The notes beneath the pieces were generated by a model that made no database searches, had not been told where the DNA came from, and saw only the letters and a program-made list of their open reading frames with translations. This document shows, in pieces, positions 35,281 to 44,656 of a stretch of 64,000 nucleotides of DNA. The position numbers and the translations under genes were made by a program. Position 1 is the stretch's first letter. The number at the start of each line of letters is the position of its first letter. The stretch lies in NCBI GenBank assembly GCA_039820545.1, contig JBCBPW010000017.1, positions 1 through 64,000 on the forward strand. Direction: 5' to 3'. This DNA comes from JALEFZ01 sp039820545 (lineage in GTDB: Bacteria; Bacteroidota; Bacteroidia; J057).

Positions 35281-35955
35281 ATGCCATCACTTACTTACAA
35301 TAACCTAACCGATGCCAAAAAGCAGCAAATCTTACAAATTGCATTCAAGGAATTTACCCTCCACACGTATGAAAAAGCATCTGTCTCTAACATTATCAAG
35401 CAACTAGGGATAGCTAAAGGGAGTTTCTACCGCTACTTTCGCAATAAACTGGACCTCTACACCTATCTGGTAGAGTACGCAACAGCTGTGCGCCTGGAAA
35501 AGGTTGAACATCATCCACCAGAAACCAAGGCGCAAGATTTTTTTGCCTTTCTCGAAGACAACTTTGTACGTAGAATCAAGTTTGAACAACAATATCCTAT
35601 CTATGGGCAGTTTCTCTACAACATCATGAGAGAAAGGCACAGTGAGCTTTTGGGTAATATTATGCTCAAAACCAAAAGGAATCTCATGCAAGGGGTGATA
35701 CAAAAAGTAAAGCAATTTCAGCCTCAAGCGAATCTCCGACATGATCTGGACCTACCATCTGTTGCCTTTCTGATCATCCAGATTCAATTCGGCTTGCACG
35801 ATTTCATTGTACTTAATAAAAATGGCGTAAAAGAGGAGATGATGCGAGATTTCAGCCAATTGCCTCCGTTAGAAGATGAGGAAATACATAAAATCGCCAA
35901 ACGACTAGTCGATATTGTGAAAAATGGCCTTATCCCTCCTACATCTATACACTGA
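35281..35955 (+). CDS. TetR/AcrR family transcriptional regulator
   Basis: The 224-residue protein has an N-terminal TetR helix-turn-helix: KASVSNIIKQLGIAKG followed by SFYRYF at about residues 32-55. The remaining helical part is variable and would bind a small ligand. Regulators of this kind usually repress a nearby gene, often their own or a neighbouring envelope gene. The next gene, 106 bases downstream on the same strand, encodes a membrane-anchored LAS-peptidase-like protein, a possible target. The ligand is unknown. Confidence 0.85.
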   Translation: MPSLTYNNLTDAKKQQILQIAFKEFTLHTYEKASVSNIIKQLGIAKGSFYRYFRNKLDLYTYLVEYATAVRLEKVEHHPPETKAQDFFAFLEDNFVRRIKFEQQYPIYGQFLYNIMRERHSELLGNIMLKTKRNLMQGVIQKVKQFQPQANLRHDLDLPSVAFLIIQIQFGLHDFIVLNKNGVKEEMMRDFSQLPPLEDEEIHKIAKRLVDIVKNGLIPPTSIH

Positions 35956-36061
35956 TAGGTAACCTACGGATCTCCACTTCGTATGCAAGAAAAGCGATAT
36001 ATAGATAGGGTTTTCCCATCACTATTTTCATTTTTACTATTCATCTATCACAACCTTATCC

Positions 36062-36895
36062 ATGAAACTCTTCTTGCGAATTATAGCCACGTTCCTGATT
36101 GTAAGTCTGTTGACATTGTTTACTCAAGTTGGCGGAGTCATTTACCTGCTGTGTTTGCCCTTGTTTAGATGGATACATAAAAGCGATGGTATCACTAGAA
36201 AAGGATGGATTAAATTCGGAAGTTTCCTCATTGTTTACCTCATATGTACCCTATTTGTCATTCCCCCCTTAGCGAAAAAGATCAGTCATCGTGTCCCCCT
36301 CCCCTATTTTGGCCAGCATGTACAAGCACTCAATATCGGCTATTGTCTGCTCAATCGCCACTATGTAAAACCTGAAATGCGGACGATACTAGAGCATCTG
36401 GGGGAGAAAATGGGAAGGGAATATCCTGAGTCTATCATTGCTTATATGGATGCCAATTTTCCTTTTTGGGATGGCTTTAGGCTATTGCCACATTATAGTC
36501 ATAAAGATGGCAGAAAGATCGACATCGCCCTTTTTTATAAAGATCAGAAGACGGGAAAACGCGTCCACAGGAAGACACCTACTGCCATAGGATATGGAAG
36601 TAGTGAGGGACCCATAAAAGGAGAATACGATCGCCCTTCGATTTGCGAAAATCAAGGGTACTGGCCCTACACATTTATGTCTAAACACTTGCCTACTGTA
36701 CCAGGTAGAAAGCTCGATTTCGATCCTGTACGTACGCAATACTTTCTCAGGCTTCTTCATTCTGAAAGGGGTATCCGCAAGGTATTGATCGAGCCTCATC
36801 TCAAGGCCAGACTAGGATTTGGAAGAGTGAATAAGTTCAGATTTGCAGGCTGTAAGGCCGTCAGGCACGATGACCACTTACATTTGGAAATTTAA
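36062..36895 (+). CDS. Membrane-anchored LAS-type (M15/M74-like) metallopeptidase-like protein
   Basis: The 277-residue protein has two hydrophobic segments near its N terminus (about 3-35 and 52-70), so it is likely anchored in the inner membrane. The soluble part carries YSHKDGRKID (Ser146, His147, Gly150, Asp154), matching the SxHxxGxAxD zinc motif of LAS peptidases except for a one-residue-shorter spacing after the serine, and ends with DDHLHL (His272, His274), the second motif. These peptidases (MepA, VanX, M15) cut peptidoglycan peptides. The family fit rests on motifs alone; the whole-protein relationship is not obvious. It would act on cell-wall peptides in the periplasm. Confidence 0.6.
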   Translation: MKLFLRIIATFLIVSLLTLFTQVGGVIYLLCLPLFRWIHKSDGITRKGWIKFGSFLIVYLICTLFVIPPLAKKISHRVPLPYFGQHVQALNIGYCLLNRHYVKPEMRTILEHLGEKMGREYPESIIAYMDANFPFWDGFRLLPHYSHKDGRKIDIALFYKDQKTGKRVHRKTPTAIGYGSSEGPIKGEYDRPSICENQGYWPYTFMSKHLPTVPGRKLDFDPVRTQYFLRLLHSERGIRKVLIEPHLKARLGFGRVNKFRFAGCKAVRHDDHLHLEI

Positions 36896-36944
36896 TCCTG
36901 CTACATATCTCCCATTTGTGCCAACTATTTTCTAGTTTAGCTTC

Positions 36945-37682
36945 ATGATACAAGCGGTCATCATTGACGATTCTTCACAAGCACGTGAGGCACTCAAAGC
37001 AGATATTCAACACTATGCCTCTGACATCAAGATTGTAGGAGAAGCAGATGGGGTCATTTCGGGAGGAAAATTGATTAGAAAACTTCAACCTGCCCTGATC
37101 TTTTTAGACATAGAAATGGGAGATGGGACGGGTTTCGATCTGTTGGAGCTATTGGGAGAAACCCCGTTCCATGTCATCTTTACCACCGCCCATGACAGTT
37201 TTGCGATCAAAGCCTTAAGATTCTCAGCGATCGATTACTTGCTCAAGCCTATAGATCCTGACGAGTTGATATCAGCCATAGACAGAGTCAAAGCGACGCA
37301 AAAGACACAACCAGAATCTGTCAAGGCACTTTTGAGCAACATCCAGTCTACTCAGCACCAAAGACTCGCCCTCCACACGATGGAGAAGATCCACGTAGTA
37401 AATGTCAGTGACATACTCCGCTGTGAATCCAGTACCAATTACACGATATTCTATTTTGTAGAAGGCAAACAGTTGCTTGTAACCAAAACCCTTAAAGAGT
37501 TTGACAATCTACTCAGCGAGCAGGGCTTCCTCAGAGTCCACCAGTCACATCTTGTCAACACCCAGTATATCAAGGAATTTGTCAAAATTGATGGTGGCTA
37601 CCTCGTTATGAAAGATGGTACAGAGGTTCCTGTTTCTAGCCGCAAGCGCAGCAAAGTCATGCAGATGCTCAGCGAGTTGTAG
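36945..37682 (+). CDS. LytTR-family response regulator
   Basis: The 245-residue protein has an N-terminal receiver domain with acidic pocket residues IDD at 7-9, phospho-acceptor Asp55 in LIFLDIEMGDG and the late Lys in YLLKPID. Residues of about 140-245 form a LytTR DNA-binding domain (INVVNVSDILRCESS-like start, then FLRVHQSHLVN and VPVSSRKR). Its usual partner is a histidine kinase of the LytS type, which is not in the window. It ends two bases before a convergent lipoprotein gene. Confidence 0.92.
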   Translation: MIQAVIIDDSSQAREALKADIQHYASDIKIVGEADGVISGGKLIRKLQPALIFLDIEMGDGTGFDLLELLGETPFHVIFTTAHDSFAIKALRFSAIDYLLKPIDPDELISAIDRVKATQKTQPESVKALLSNIQSTQHQRLALHTMEKIHVVNVSDILRCESSTNYTIFYFVEGKQLLVTKTLKEFDNLLSEQGFLRVHQSHLVNTQYIKEFVKIDGGYLVMKDGTEVPVSSRKRSKVMQMLSEL

Positions 37683-37683
37683 T

Positions 37684-38214
37684 TTAGAGGACTACCTTCA
37701 CGATCTCTCCGTTTGCCAAGACCCCAAAAGCCGTAGAAGACGACTGGGGTGCTTCTCCTTGTACAAATTTGCGTGTAATACACAAGATATGGCCTTCGCT
37801 GTCGATCTTGTAGGTTCCTGATACTTTCTTTCCCGATAGCTCATAGTTTTCGGTGATCATGCGCTGATCCAAGGTACGCGTACCATCTGTCGTCAGAAGA
37901 TAATTGCGACGGCTGGTAGGTGTTTGTTGATGCAAAATCAGGGCTTGAACCTGCTCATTGATGACCATGCGCTCCTTCCCATAAAAAAATCCTTTGGGAT
38001 TGCCCAGCAAGGTATGCTCAGCGATCATCGCTTTGGGGATATCTTGCTTCAGGACGACCAGATCTAGGAATCCCTCGTAGGTATCACGATCCACGCGCTG
38101 ATCAATGGGGTAGACTGACAGCGCTTGCGAGCTTTGTGGAATAGACTGCTTAGGCTGAGACTCTCCACAGGCACTCAAAAAAATGATGACCAGAAGGAAG
38201 GGAAAAAATTTCAT
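37684..38214 (-). CDS. Predicted lipoprotein of unknown function
   Basis: The methionine at 38214 is the likely start; the frame opens at 38268 without support. The product of 176 residues begins MKFFPFLLVIIFLSAC, a lipoprotein signal with lipobox LSAC. The rest is a predicted beta-rich domain with no family I recognise. It should be tethered to the outer or inner membrane. It lies between a convergent LytTR regulator and an AmpG-like transporter gene on the same strand. Confidence 0.7.
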   Translation of the reverse strand: MKFFPFLLVIIFLSACGESQPKQSIPQSSQALSVYPIDQRVDRDTYEGFLDLVVLKQDIPKAMIAEHTLLGNPKGFFYGKERMVINEQVQALILHQQTPTSRRNYLLTTDGTRTLDQRMITENYELSGKKVSGTYKIDSEGHILCITRKFVQGEAPQSSSTAFGVLANGEIVKVVL

Positions 38215-38339
38215 GTGTATTCTTTTGCTATTGCTTTTTGCTCGTGTCTGTCTATGACGATAAGACACGCTAAAAGTAACGCGCGAAGGTAGCCTTTATG
38301 ATACACTTTGAGAATTCGCGAGGAAAAAATAATGATTCG

Positions 38340-39722
38340 CTAACTTTCTCCTTTTTTTCTTCCAAATCCTTCAGGAACCTTGATCAGACCTGTCACGAAA
38401 AAAGAGGCTACAGTAGCAATAGAAGCCCAAATGAAAAAATTCATATAGCCCAATTCTCCGAGGATATACCCACTGGCCTGCATCGGAAATGTCATTCCAA
38501 TCGCCATGAAAGCCGTCGCAAACGCATAATGTGCGGTTTTATAAGGTCCTTGCGCGACATAGATCATGTACATCAAGAAGGCGGTGAAACCGAAGCCATA
38601 TCCAAATTGCTCTAGTACCACACAGGCGATGGTCAAGATGGAATCGCCAGGTTGAAGTACTGCTAAGAGAATGTATACCACATTGGGTAGATTGATCGCA
38701 ATGGCCATGGGCCAGAGCCAGCGTTTTAGTCCATCTCTCGAGATCAGAATCCCTCCTAAAATCCCTCCCACTACCAGAGCTAGCGTACCATAGGTGCCAT
38801 ACACAAGCCCAAATTCTTCTGTGGATAAACCCAACCCCCCTTTGGCTATGTCGTCTTTGATAAAAAGAATACCTACAGATTGTAATTGCGATTCCCCCAA
38901 GCGATACAAAAGAAGAAAGGCAATCATGATCCCGATATCAGGCTTCTGAAAAAAGGTCTTGAGGACGTCCCAAAAATTCCCTTGTCTTTTGACCGAAGGC
39001 GGGTTTCCCTCTTCCCCCGTAGATTCGATTTTCTTTTCTTCTTTGCCATCTTCTCCTCCAATCAGGTCGATTTTGTCCTCTATTTCATCTCTGTAGACCG
39101 CTCCCCCTTGCTCAGGCTCAGGGACGACGATCAAATGATACAGGAAGAGGATGCCAAAAACTGCGCCTATTCCAATAAATGTGTAGCTCCAAGCCGTGTA
39201 GGGAGACATTCCTCCAGTCGTGATCAAACCACCAGCCAGAATCAATAAGGGGCCTTTTCCGATAAGGACAGCCAGTCGATAGAAGGTAGAGCGAATCCCG
39301 ACGAAGAAAGACTGTTGATTTTCCTTCAAGGCCAACATATAATGCCCATCTATAGCAATATCTTGGGTAGCTGAGACAATGGATAGCCACATCAACAAAA
39401 CCAAGGAATAAGTAAAAAAGGGCTCATCAGCCAGAATAAAACCTAGCAACATAAACCCTGTACCCAAAACCGCTTGGGTGAATAAAATCCACCAACGCTT
39501 GGTGCGAAAAAGGTCGACTAGAGGACTCCATGCAGGCTTAAAAATCCATGCATAGCCAAAGAAGCCTACATACAGCGGGATCACCTTCTCTGCTACACCC
39601 AAGTCTTGATAGACCGTCACCATAACCACATTGATCAGGATGTAGGGCAATCCCTCTGCTACATAGATGCTGGGAATCCAGGTCCAAGCATTCTTCCGAA
39701 TCGTTTCTAGTGCCTTATTCAT
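38340..39722 (-). CDS. MFS transporter, AmpG-like
   Basis: The 460-residue protein has about 12 membrane helices. The N-terminal WIPSIYVAEGLPY and the YVGFFGYAWIFKPAWSPLVD block are typical of the AmpG/acetyl-CoA-transporter-like branch of the major facilitator superfamily, which imports muropeptides in some bacteria. A long cytoplasmic loop (about residues 205-250) is rich in acidic and lysine residues. The downstream gene order does not identify the substrate. No signal beyond the transmembrane helices is seen. Confidence 0.84.
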   Translation of the reverse strand: MNKALETIRKNAWTWIPSIYVAEGLPYILINVVMVTVYQDLGVAEKVIPLYVGFFGYAWIFKPAWSPLVDLFRTKRWWILFTQAVLGTGFMLLGFILADEPFFTYSLVLLMWLSIVSATQDIAIDGHYMLALKENQQSFFVGIRSTFYRLAVLIGKGPLLILAGGLITTGGMSPYTAWSYTFIGIGAVFGILFLYHLIVVPEPEQGGAVYRDEIEDKIDLIGGEDGKEEKKIESTGEEGNPPSVKRQGNFWDVLKTFFQKPDIGIMIAFLLLYRLGESQLQSVGILFIKDDIAKGGLGLSTEEFGLVYGTYGTLALVVGGILGGILISRDGLKRWLWPMAIAINLPNVVYILLAVLQPGDSILTIACVVLEQFGYGFGFTAFLMYMIYVAQGPYKTAHYAFATAFMAIGMTFPMQASGYILGELGYMNFFIWASIATVASFFVTGLIKVPEGFGRKKGES

Positions 39723-39791
39723 GAAAGTATGTGTAGCGCATAGTACCGCAAATTTGATGGTTTTCGCATCTCTATGCTTTTCTTTTGGAGA

Positions 39792-41495
39792 TTAATTTGC
39801 GGCTGTTGCCTCTTTCCTCTCATATTTCAACTCTCCACCGACAAAGGTCATCAGTGCCTCTGTTTGTAGAATCTCACGCTCTGGGCAGGTGATGATGTCC
39901 TTAGATAAGACAGCAAAATCTGCGTATTTCCCCGCTTCGATCGATCCCTTTTTCTGCTCTTCAAATGCGCCATAGGCAGCATCAAGGGTATAGGACCTAA
40001 GCGCTTGCATGCGCGTCATTTTTTGATCTGCTTCGTACCCCTCATTGGGTGTTCCTGCCAGCGTTTTTCTAGTCACGGAAGCATAATAACAAGCAAAAGG
40101 ATTGACAGGTTCGACAGGTGTGTCTGTTCCATTGATCACTTTGGCACCAGACTGTATAAGTCGCTGCCACATATAAGCTCCGAGCTGTATACGCAGTTGT
40201 CCCAATCGATTGATGGCCCATGGACGGTCAGAAGACATATGAATCCCTTGCATAGAAGCGATTACCTCCAACTCTGAAAATCTGGGTATGTCTTCAGGAT
40301 GGAGATGCTGGGCATGCTCTACGCGAAATCTATGATCGTGTGCTTTTTCGGGATGCTTGGCAAAGGCTTTTGCATAGCGATCCAATACCTCACGGTTGGC
40401 ACGATCTCCAATCGCATGTGTACAAACCTGGAAACCATGGGCAAGGCCATTCTCAGCGATTTTCTGTATGTTGGCCATCGGTTGAAGGGGATTACCAAAA
40501 TGCCCAGGCCGATCCTTGTATTCTTCTAGCAGCCATGCCCCTCTCGAACCAAGTGCTCCATCAGCGTAAAGCTTGATCGCACGAACCGTCAGATGTTCTC
40601 CTACTTCTGGACCATGCTGGTACCACTCGCTGAGGAGGGCAGAATCACTCCCTGAAAGCATCACCCACAACCTAATCCCCAACTCATCATGAGACACTGC
40701 CTCTCGGTAGACTTCAATCCCGGTGGCATTGGAGCCTGCATCCTGAAAGCTGGTAATGCCATAGGAAAGACACTCTGCGACTGCCGCCTTTAGGTCTTGA
40801 CGCAAGCTTTCTTTGGTATCCTTGGGGATAAAATGGGCAATGAGTGCTTCGGCATCTTCAGAAAAAATACCCGTAGCCCTTCCGCTTCCATCACGGATGA
40901 TTTCACCATCTACACCCACTTGCGTCTGGGCAGTGATTCCCGCGACCTCCATCGCCTTCTGGTTGGCAAATACAGCATGACCAGAGGCATGGGTCAGCAT
41001 GACAGGATGATTGGGAGAGACAGCACTTAACTTATCATGGACTTGATAGCCTTTGACCATGACCTCAGGCTGAGGAACCCACTTGCTCTGATGCCAACCA
41101 CGACCGAGAATCCACGTCCCTTCGGGTGTATTCTCCGCAGCGAGTCTGACCATTTCTACTAATTCGTCGTAATTGGCTACTTGGGTGAGGTCTAATTGAC
41201 GCTTAAATTGTCCCAGTCCGAGGATATGTCCATGACTTTCGATAAAGCCTGGTATCAAGGTCTTCCCTTCAAGATTGATCACTTCGGTTGCTGGACTGAT
41301 ATAGGCTTTAATGGCTTCATTGGTGCTGACCTCTAGGACACGTCCATCACGCACAGCAACTGCTTGTGCTTGAGGAGCAGCTTCATTTAAAGTATAAATA
41401 TTTCCATCCAAAATGACCAAATCTGCAGGTTCGGGACTGCAAGCCCATACAAAACACAACAACAGAAGAGAAGTAGACCAAAATTTCATATCCAT
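39792..41495 (-). CDS. Amidohydrolase lipoprotein, YtcJ-like
   Basis: This 567-residue protein has a lipoprotein-like N terminus with Cys19 after FVWA. The rest is an amidohydrolase of the YtcJ/exoenzyme-regulatory AepA group: LVILDGNIYTLN at the start, the ESHGHILG metal motif in place of the usual HxH, AIGDRANREVLD with a metal-binding aspartate region, and GTDTPVEPVNPF near the C terminus. These enzymes hydrolyse amide or related bonds with divalent metals; the substrate is unknown. It lies 70 bases upstream of the AmpG-like gene. Confidence 0.85.
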   Translation of the reverse strand: MDMKFWSTSLLLLCFVWACSPEPADLVILDGNIYTLNEAAPQAQAVAVRDGRVLEVSTNEAIKAYISPATEVINLEGKTLIPGFIESHGHILGLGQFKRQLDLTQVANYDELVEMVRLAAENTPEGTWILGRGWHQSKWVPQPEVMVKGYQVHDKLSAVSPNHPVMLTHASGHAVFANQKAMEVAGITAQTQVGVDGEIIRDGSGRATGIFSEDAEALIAHFIPKDTKESLRQDLKAAVAECLSYGITSFQDAGSNATGIEVYREAVSHDELGIRLWVMLSGSDSALLSEWYQHGPEVGEHLTVRAIKLYADGALGSRGAWLLEEYKDRPGHFGNPLQPMANIQKIAENGLAHGFQVCTHAIGDRANREVLDRYAKAFAKHPEKAHDHRFRVEHAQHLHPEDIPRFSELEVIASMQGIHMSSDRPWAINRLGQLRIQLGAYMWQRLIQSGAKVINGTDTPVEPVNPFACYYASVTRKTLAGTPNEGYEADQKMTRMQALRSYTLDAAYGAFEEQKKGSIEAGKYADFAVLSKDIITCPEREILQTEALMTFVGGELKYERKEATAAN

Positions 41496-41771
41496 TTACG
41501 CATTAAAAAAGGGAAGTTACACAAAAGCCATTAATTTCGCGGGGAGCCCATCAAAAATTCCATTTTGTGATGGGAGTTATTAGATTTGATGAATAGACCT
41601 GATTACGAATGATTCAGTAGAAATAATATTGAATTGAGCAGGAGATAAAATCTGTGAAGATTTATGGTATGTTTAGGATTTTATGCCCGCATCTATAAAA
41701 ATTTACACAGATTGTCAACATAGATAAAACTAAAAGATCACGCGTAAGGGTTCTTATTATTTCACACAAAT

Positions 41772-42497
41772 ATGCGCCACATAGCCATTTCGGATATCCA
41801 CGGTTGTATGACGACCTTTAAGCACATGGTCGAACACGTGCTTGAGCTCAAGCCTGCTGATCGACTCTATTTACTAGGAGACTTTATTGATAGAGGTCCC
41901 AACTCAAAAGGGGTTTTGGACTATGTGATCAAGCTAGAGGGGGCGGGATACAAAGTCTACTGCATCAAAGGCAATCACGAGGATATGATGGTCAGTGCCT
42001 ACGAGGAGCCAGACAAGCAGGAGATCTGGCTGTACAACGGCGGGCGAGAAACACTTCGTAGCTTCAATGTCTCCCAACCACAGGAGATTCCTTTGAAGTA
42101 CATTGACATGGTAGATGACTTTGACTATCATATGGAGGTGGAAGACTATATATTGGTTCATGCAGGGTTGAACTTCAAGGGGCAGACGAAGGATGAAGAA
42201 GGAGAGGGCTTCTTGTGGCGGCTGCACAATCCACTAGGTGACACAAAGTCCATGTTGTGGCTACGCCATTGGTATGAGGACATCGACTGGAACTGGTTAG
42301 GTGATCGCCGCATCATCCACGGGCACACGCCGATAGAGCAAGAGGAGATACAGACGATGCTTGATACGCTTCCCGATCAGCAAGTTCTTGATATAGACAA
42401 TGGCTGTTTTGCCAAGTTTCGTCCAGGAATGGGCAAGCTCTGTGCCTTTGATATGAGTCACAACCTTTTGTACTTTCAAGATAATCTCGACGAATAG
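41772..42497 (+). CDS. Metallophosphoesterase, PrpA-like serine/threonine phosphatase
   Basis: The 241-residue protein has the calcineurin-like metal sites: SDIHGC at 7-12, GDFIDRGPNS near 36-45, KGNHEDMM, VHAGLN and HGHTPI. This order and length fit the bacterial PrpA/PP1-like protein phosphatases or symmetrical Ap4A hydrolases. Its stop overlaps the GTG start of the following WD40 gene by one base, so the two are translationally coupled, and the WD40 gene in turn overlaps a DivIVA-like gene. A role in regulated phosphorylation of cell-division or envelope proteins is possible. Confidence 0.87.
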   Translation: MRHIAISDIHGCMTTFKHMVEHVLELKPADRLYLLGDFIDRGPNSKGVLDYVIKLEGAGYKVYCIKGNHEDMMVSAYEEPDKQEIWLYNGGRETLRSFNVSQPQEIPLKYIDMVDDFDYHMEVEDYILVHAGLNFKGQTKDEEGEGFLWRLHNPLGDTKSMLWLRHWYEDIDWNWLGDRRIIHGHTPIEQEEIQTMLDTLPDQQVLDIDNGCFAKFRPGMGKLCAFDMSHNLLYFQDNLDE

Positions 42498-43432
42498 TGG
42501 CTAATATCCCCCATATAGATGTTCACCAGCTTCATGCCTTTGAGGGGCACACAGGCTCTGTATTTTCCTTGGCAGTAGACGAAAATAGGCAAGTCGCTTA
42601 CACGTCGGGAGATGACGGCATCGTCGCTGAGTGGCAACTCGTCAATCCCACTTCTGATGCACACGCCTTGATGCGGACCCAAAGTGCCAATTATGCCATG
42701 CTGCATATAGCCTCACTTTCTCTGCTGGTGATTGGAGGGAGCGATGGGACAGTCTACATATTTGACCTCCACAGTAAAAAGCTCGTTCATTCCTTCCGCA
42801 AGTTCACCCACGCGATCTACAACTTTTACTACGAGTCCAATCGAAAAAACCTTTGGATTCTCATGGCAAAGGGAGGATTAAGCGTATTCTCTTTGGTGAA
42901 TTTTGAGGAAAAAGGGTATTTACAGATTGCAAGCGACCACTTGAGGAGTGTGGTCCCCTACGAAAACGGCTTGTATATAGGTTGCAGCGACCATCATATT
43001 CGTTATGTCAATCTCGAAACAGGGGCAGTCGAACTAGACTGGAAAGCACATCAAAACTCTGTATTCTCCTTGGCTATTCATCATGCGGGAAAATACTTGA
43101 TCAGTGGGGGAAGGGATGCCCACATCAACGTTTGGGATTTGCAGGACGATCACAAGTTAATCAAAAGCTTACCTGCCCACTATTTTACCATCAACGATTT
43201 GGCCTTCTCTCCGCAGGGAGACTACTTTGTGACAGCGAGTAGAGACAAGACCATTAAGTTGTGGGATGCCTATTCGTTTGATCTGCTAAAAGTCGTGGAT
43301 CTGGCCCGACATCACGGCCATAGAAACAGTGTGAACCGTATATGGTGGCTAAAACAAGATAATTCTGTACTTTCGTGTAGCGACGATCGTCGACTATTGC
43401 ATTGGAAGTTTGAGATTGAGCAAGGAACATGA
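42497..43432 (+). CDS. WD40 repeat protein
   Basis: The 311-residue protein consists of WD40 repeats throughout. Clear units are HTGSVFSLAVDE..., HQNSVFSLAIHHAG...ISGGRDAHINVWDL, and FTINDLAFSPQG...TASRDKTIKLWDA, with a last HRNSVNRIWW unit, giving about seven blades and a closed propeller. There is no signal peptide, so it is cytoplasmic. The start is GTG inside the TAGTG junction with the phosphatase gene, and its end overlaps the DivIVA-like gene by ATGA. It is probably a scaffold bridging the two neighbours. Confidence 0.88.
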   Translation: MANIPHIDVHQLHAFEGHTGSVFSLAVDENRQVAYTSGDDGIVAEWQLVNPTSDAHALMRTQSANYAMLHIASLSLLVIGGSDGTVYIFDLHSKKLVHSFRKFTHAIYNFYYESNRKNLWILMAKGGLSVFSLVNFEEKGYLQIASDHLRSVVPYENGLYIGCSDHHIRYVNLETGAVELDWKAHQNSVFSLAIHHAGKYLISGGRDAHINVWDLQDDHKLIKSLPAHYFTINDLAFSPQGDYFVTASRDKTIKLWDAYSFDLLKVVDLARHHGHRNSVNRIWWLKQDNSVLSCSDDRRLLHWKFEIEQGT

Positions 43433-44010
43433 TCACCCCCATAGAAATAAGACAACAGTCATTTAAGCGGGCTCTCCGGGGATATGACAAAGATGAAGTG
43501 GATGCCTTCCTTTTGGCACTGTCACAGGAGTGGGAGCATCAACTTGAGGCTTATCGCAGTCTCAAAGAGGAATTGGAAAAAACCCAATCCAAATACAACA
43601 CATTGAAAGAGGTGGAAGACATTCTGCACAAAACGCTCATGCAAGCAGAACAATCGTCTCGAGATGCCCTCGAAAATGCCCGTCAGAAAGCAGAGATCCG
43701 TGTTCGTGAAGCGGAGGCCCATGCACAGGAGATTGTGCGGAAAGGAGTAGAAGAACGCAATCAGATTCAAAAGGAAATCTCAGAACTCTCTCGCTATCGC
43801 ACCAAAATGCTCAGCCAGATGCAGGGTTTCCTCAAGACGCAGCTAGACCACGTACATACATTTGACTTTGCTGAGCTGCCCCCACATCAGGAGGAAAAGC
43901 GCCTACCAGAAACTGCCTCCCCTTCTCATACCAACTTTTTCGAACCCAACACCACCGAAAACGGTACTACCCGTTCAGGACTAGTAGATGACATAACAGA
44001 CGAGCTGTAG
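43429..44010 (+). CDS. DivIVA-domain coiled-coil protein
   Basis: The 193-residue protein begins with the DivIVA signature ITPIEIRQQSFKRALRGYD and KDEVDAFL (residues 2-28), followed by a long coiled coil (about 35-140) rich in Glu, Lys and Gln, then a disordered tail. DivIVA-type proteins bind curved membrane and mark poles or division sites. It forms an operon with the phosphatase and WD40 genes through overlapping start and stop codons. A DivIVA protein paired with a phosphatase suggests a cell-envelope or division function controlled by phosphorylation. Confidence 0.85.
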   Translation: MITPIEIRQQSFKRALRGYDKDEVDAFLLALSQEWEHQLEAYRSLKEELEKTQSKYNTLKEVEDILHKTLMQAEQSSRDALENARQKAEIRVREAEAHAQEIVRKGVEERNQIQKEISELSRYRTKMLSQMQGFLKTQLDHVHTFDFAELPPHQEEKRLPETASPSHTNFFEPNTTENGTTRSGLVDDITDEL

Positions 44011-44096
44011 TCATTTTTCATTTTTCATTTTTCAAGGTGTACCTGACTCACCCGTATAGATTTCGGGAATAATGAAAAATGCTCCCTGAAAAATGA
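44011..44096. repeat. Dispersed intergenic element with inverted ends
   Basis: The 86-base gap after the DivIVA-like gene starts with three CATTTTT units and ends with TGAAAAATGA, the reverse complement of TCATTTTTCA near its start. The inner part AAGGTGTACC and GACTCAC is shared with 30072-30098. On the minus strand it lies just downstream of the fRMsr gene, so it could act as a bidirectional stem or terminator, although the stem loop would be over 60 bases. Confidence 0.6.
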
Positions 44097-44579
44097 TTAG
44101 AACTTTGCTTTGAGTAGTTCCATGATGTGTTCGAGATACTGAGCGTCCGTAGTATCAAAGTCATCCATCAAGTCGCTGTCTACATCTAGTACCATCTGCG
44201 TCACGCCATCTTTGACAAGAGGAACGACGACCTCTGACTTGGAGTCGGAGCTACATGCAATATGTCCAGGGAATTGATTGACGTTGGGTACAATCAGCGT
44301 ACGCTGCTCAGTGGCAGCAGCACCACACACACCTTTGCTGAAGGGAATGCGCGTACATGCGAGGGGTCCTTGAAAAGGTCCTAGAACCAGTTCATCTTCT
44401 CTGTTGATATAAAAACCTACCCAGAAAAAATCAAAAGCCTCTTTTAGCATCGCCGCTACATTGGCCAGATTGGCTACGAGGTCTGATTCATCTTCAATTA
44501 CAGACTGGATTTGAGGAACCAGCTCTTGATAGCGCTGTGCTTTGGTCGCACCAGGGGTAAGCGTGATAGATTCTGCCAT
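44097..44579 (-). CDS. msrC: Free methionine-(R)-sulfoxide reductase, GAF-domain type
   Basis: The 160-residue protein is a GAF-domain enzyme reducing free methionine-R-sulfoxide. The three catalytic cysteines fall at 75, 85 and 109 (LACTRI, GVCG, IACSS); their spacings equal those of the E. coli enzyme's Cys84, Cys94 and Cys118. FWVGFY and GPFQGPLAC are further family blocks. It is cytoplasmic and needs thioredoxin. A deoxyribosyltransferase-like gene follows upstream on the same strand, with an intergenic gap of 77 bases, so shared transcription is possible. Confidence 0.92.
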   Translation of the reverse strand: MAESITLTPGATKAQRYQELVPQIQSVIEDESDLVANLANVAAMLKEAFDFFWVGFYINREDELVLGPFQGPLACTRIPFSKGVCGAAATEQRTLIVPNVNQFPGHIACSSDSKSEVVVPLVKDGVTQMVLDVDSDLMDDFDTTDAQYLEHIMELLKAKF

Positions 44580-44656
44580 GAATATTTATTTGGAGACAAA
44601 GGTAAAAAGGAATGGAAGAGAATCCGTCTCTCAGACTACTTTTGGTAAGAAGTACT

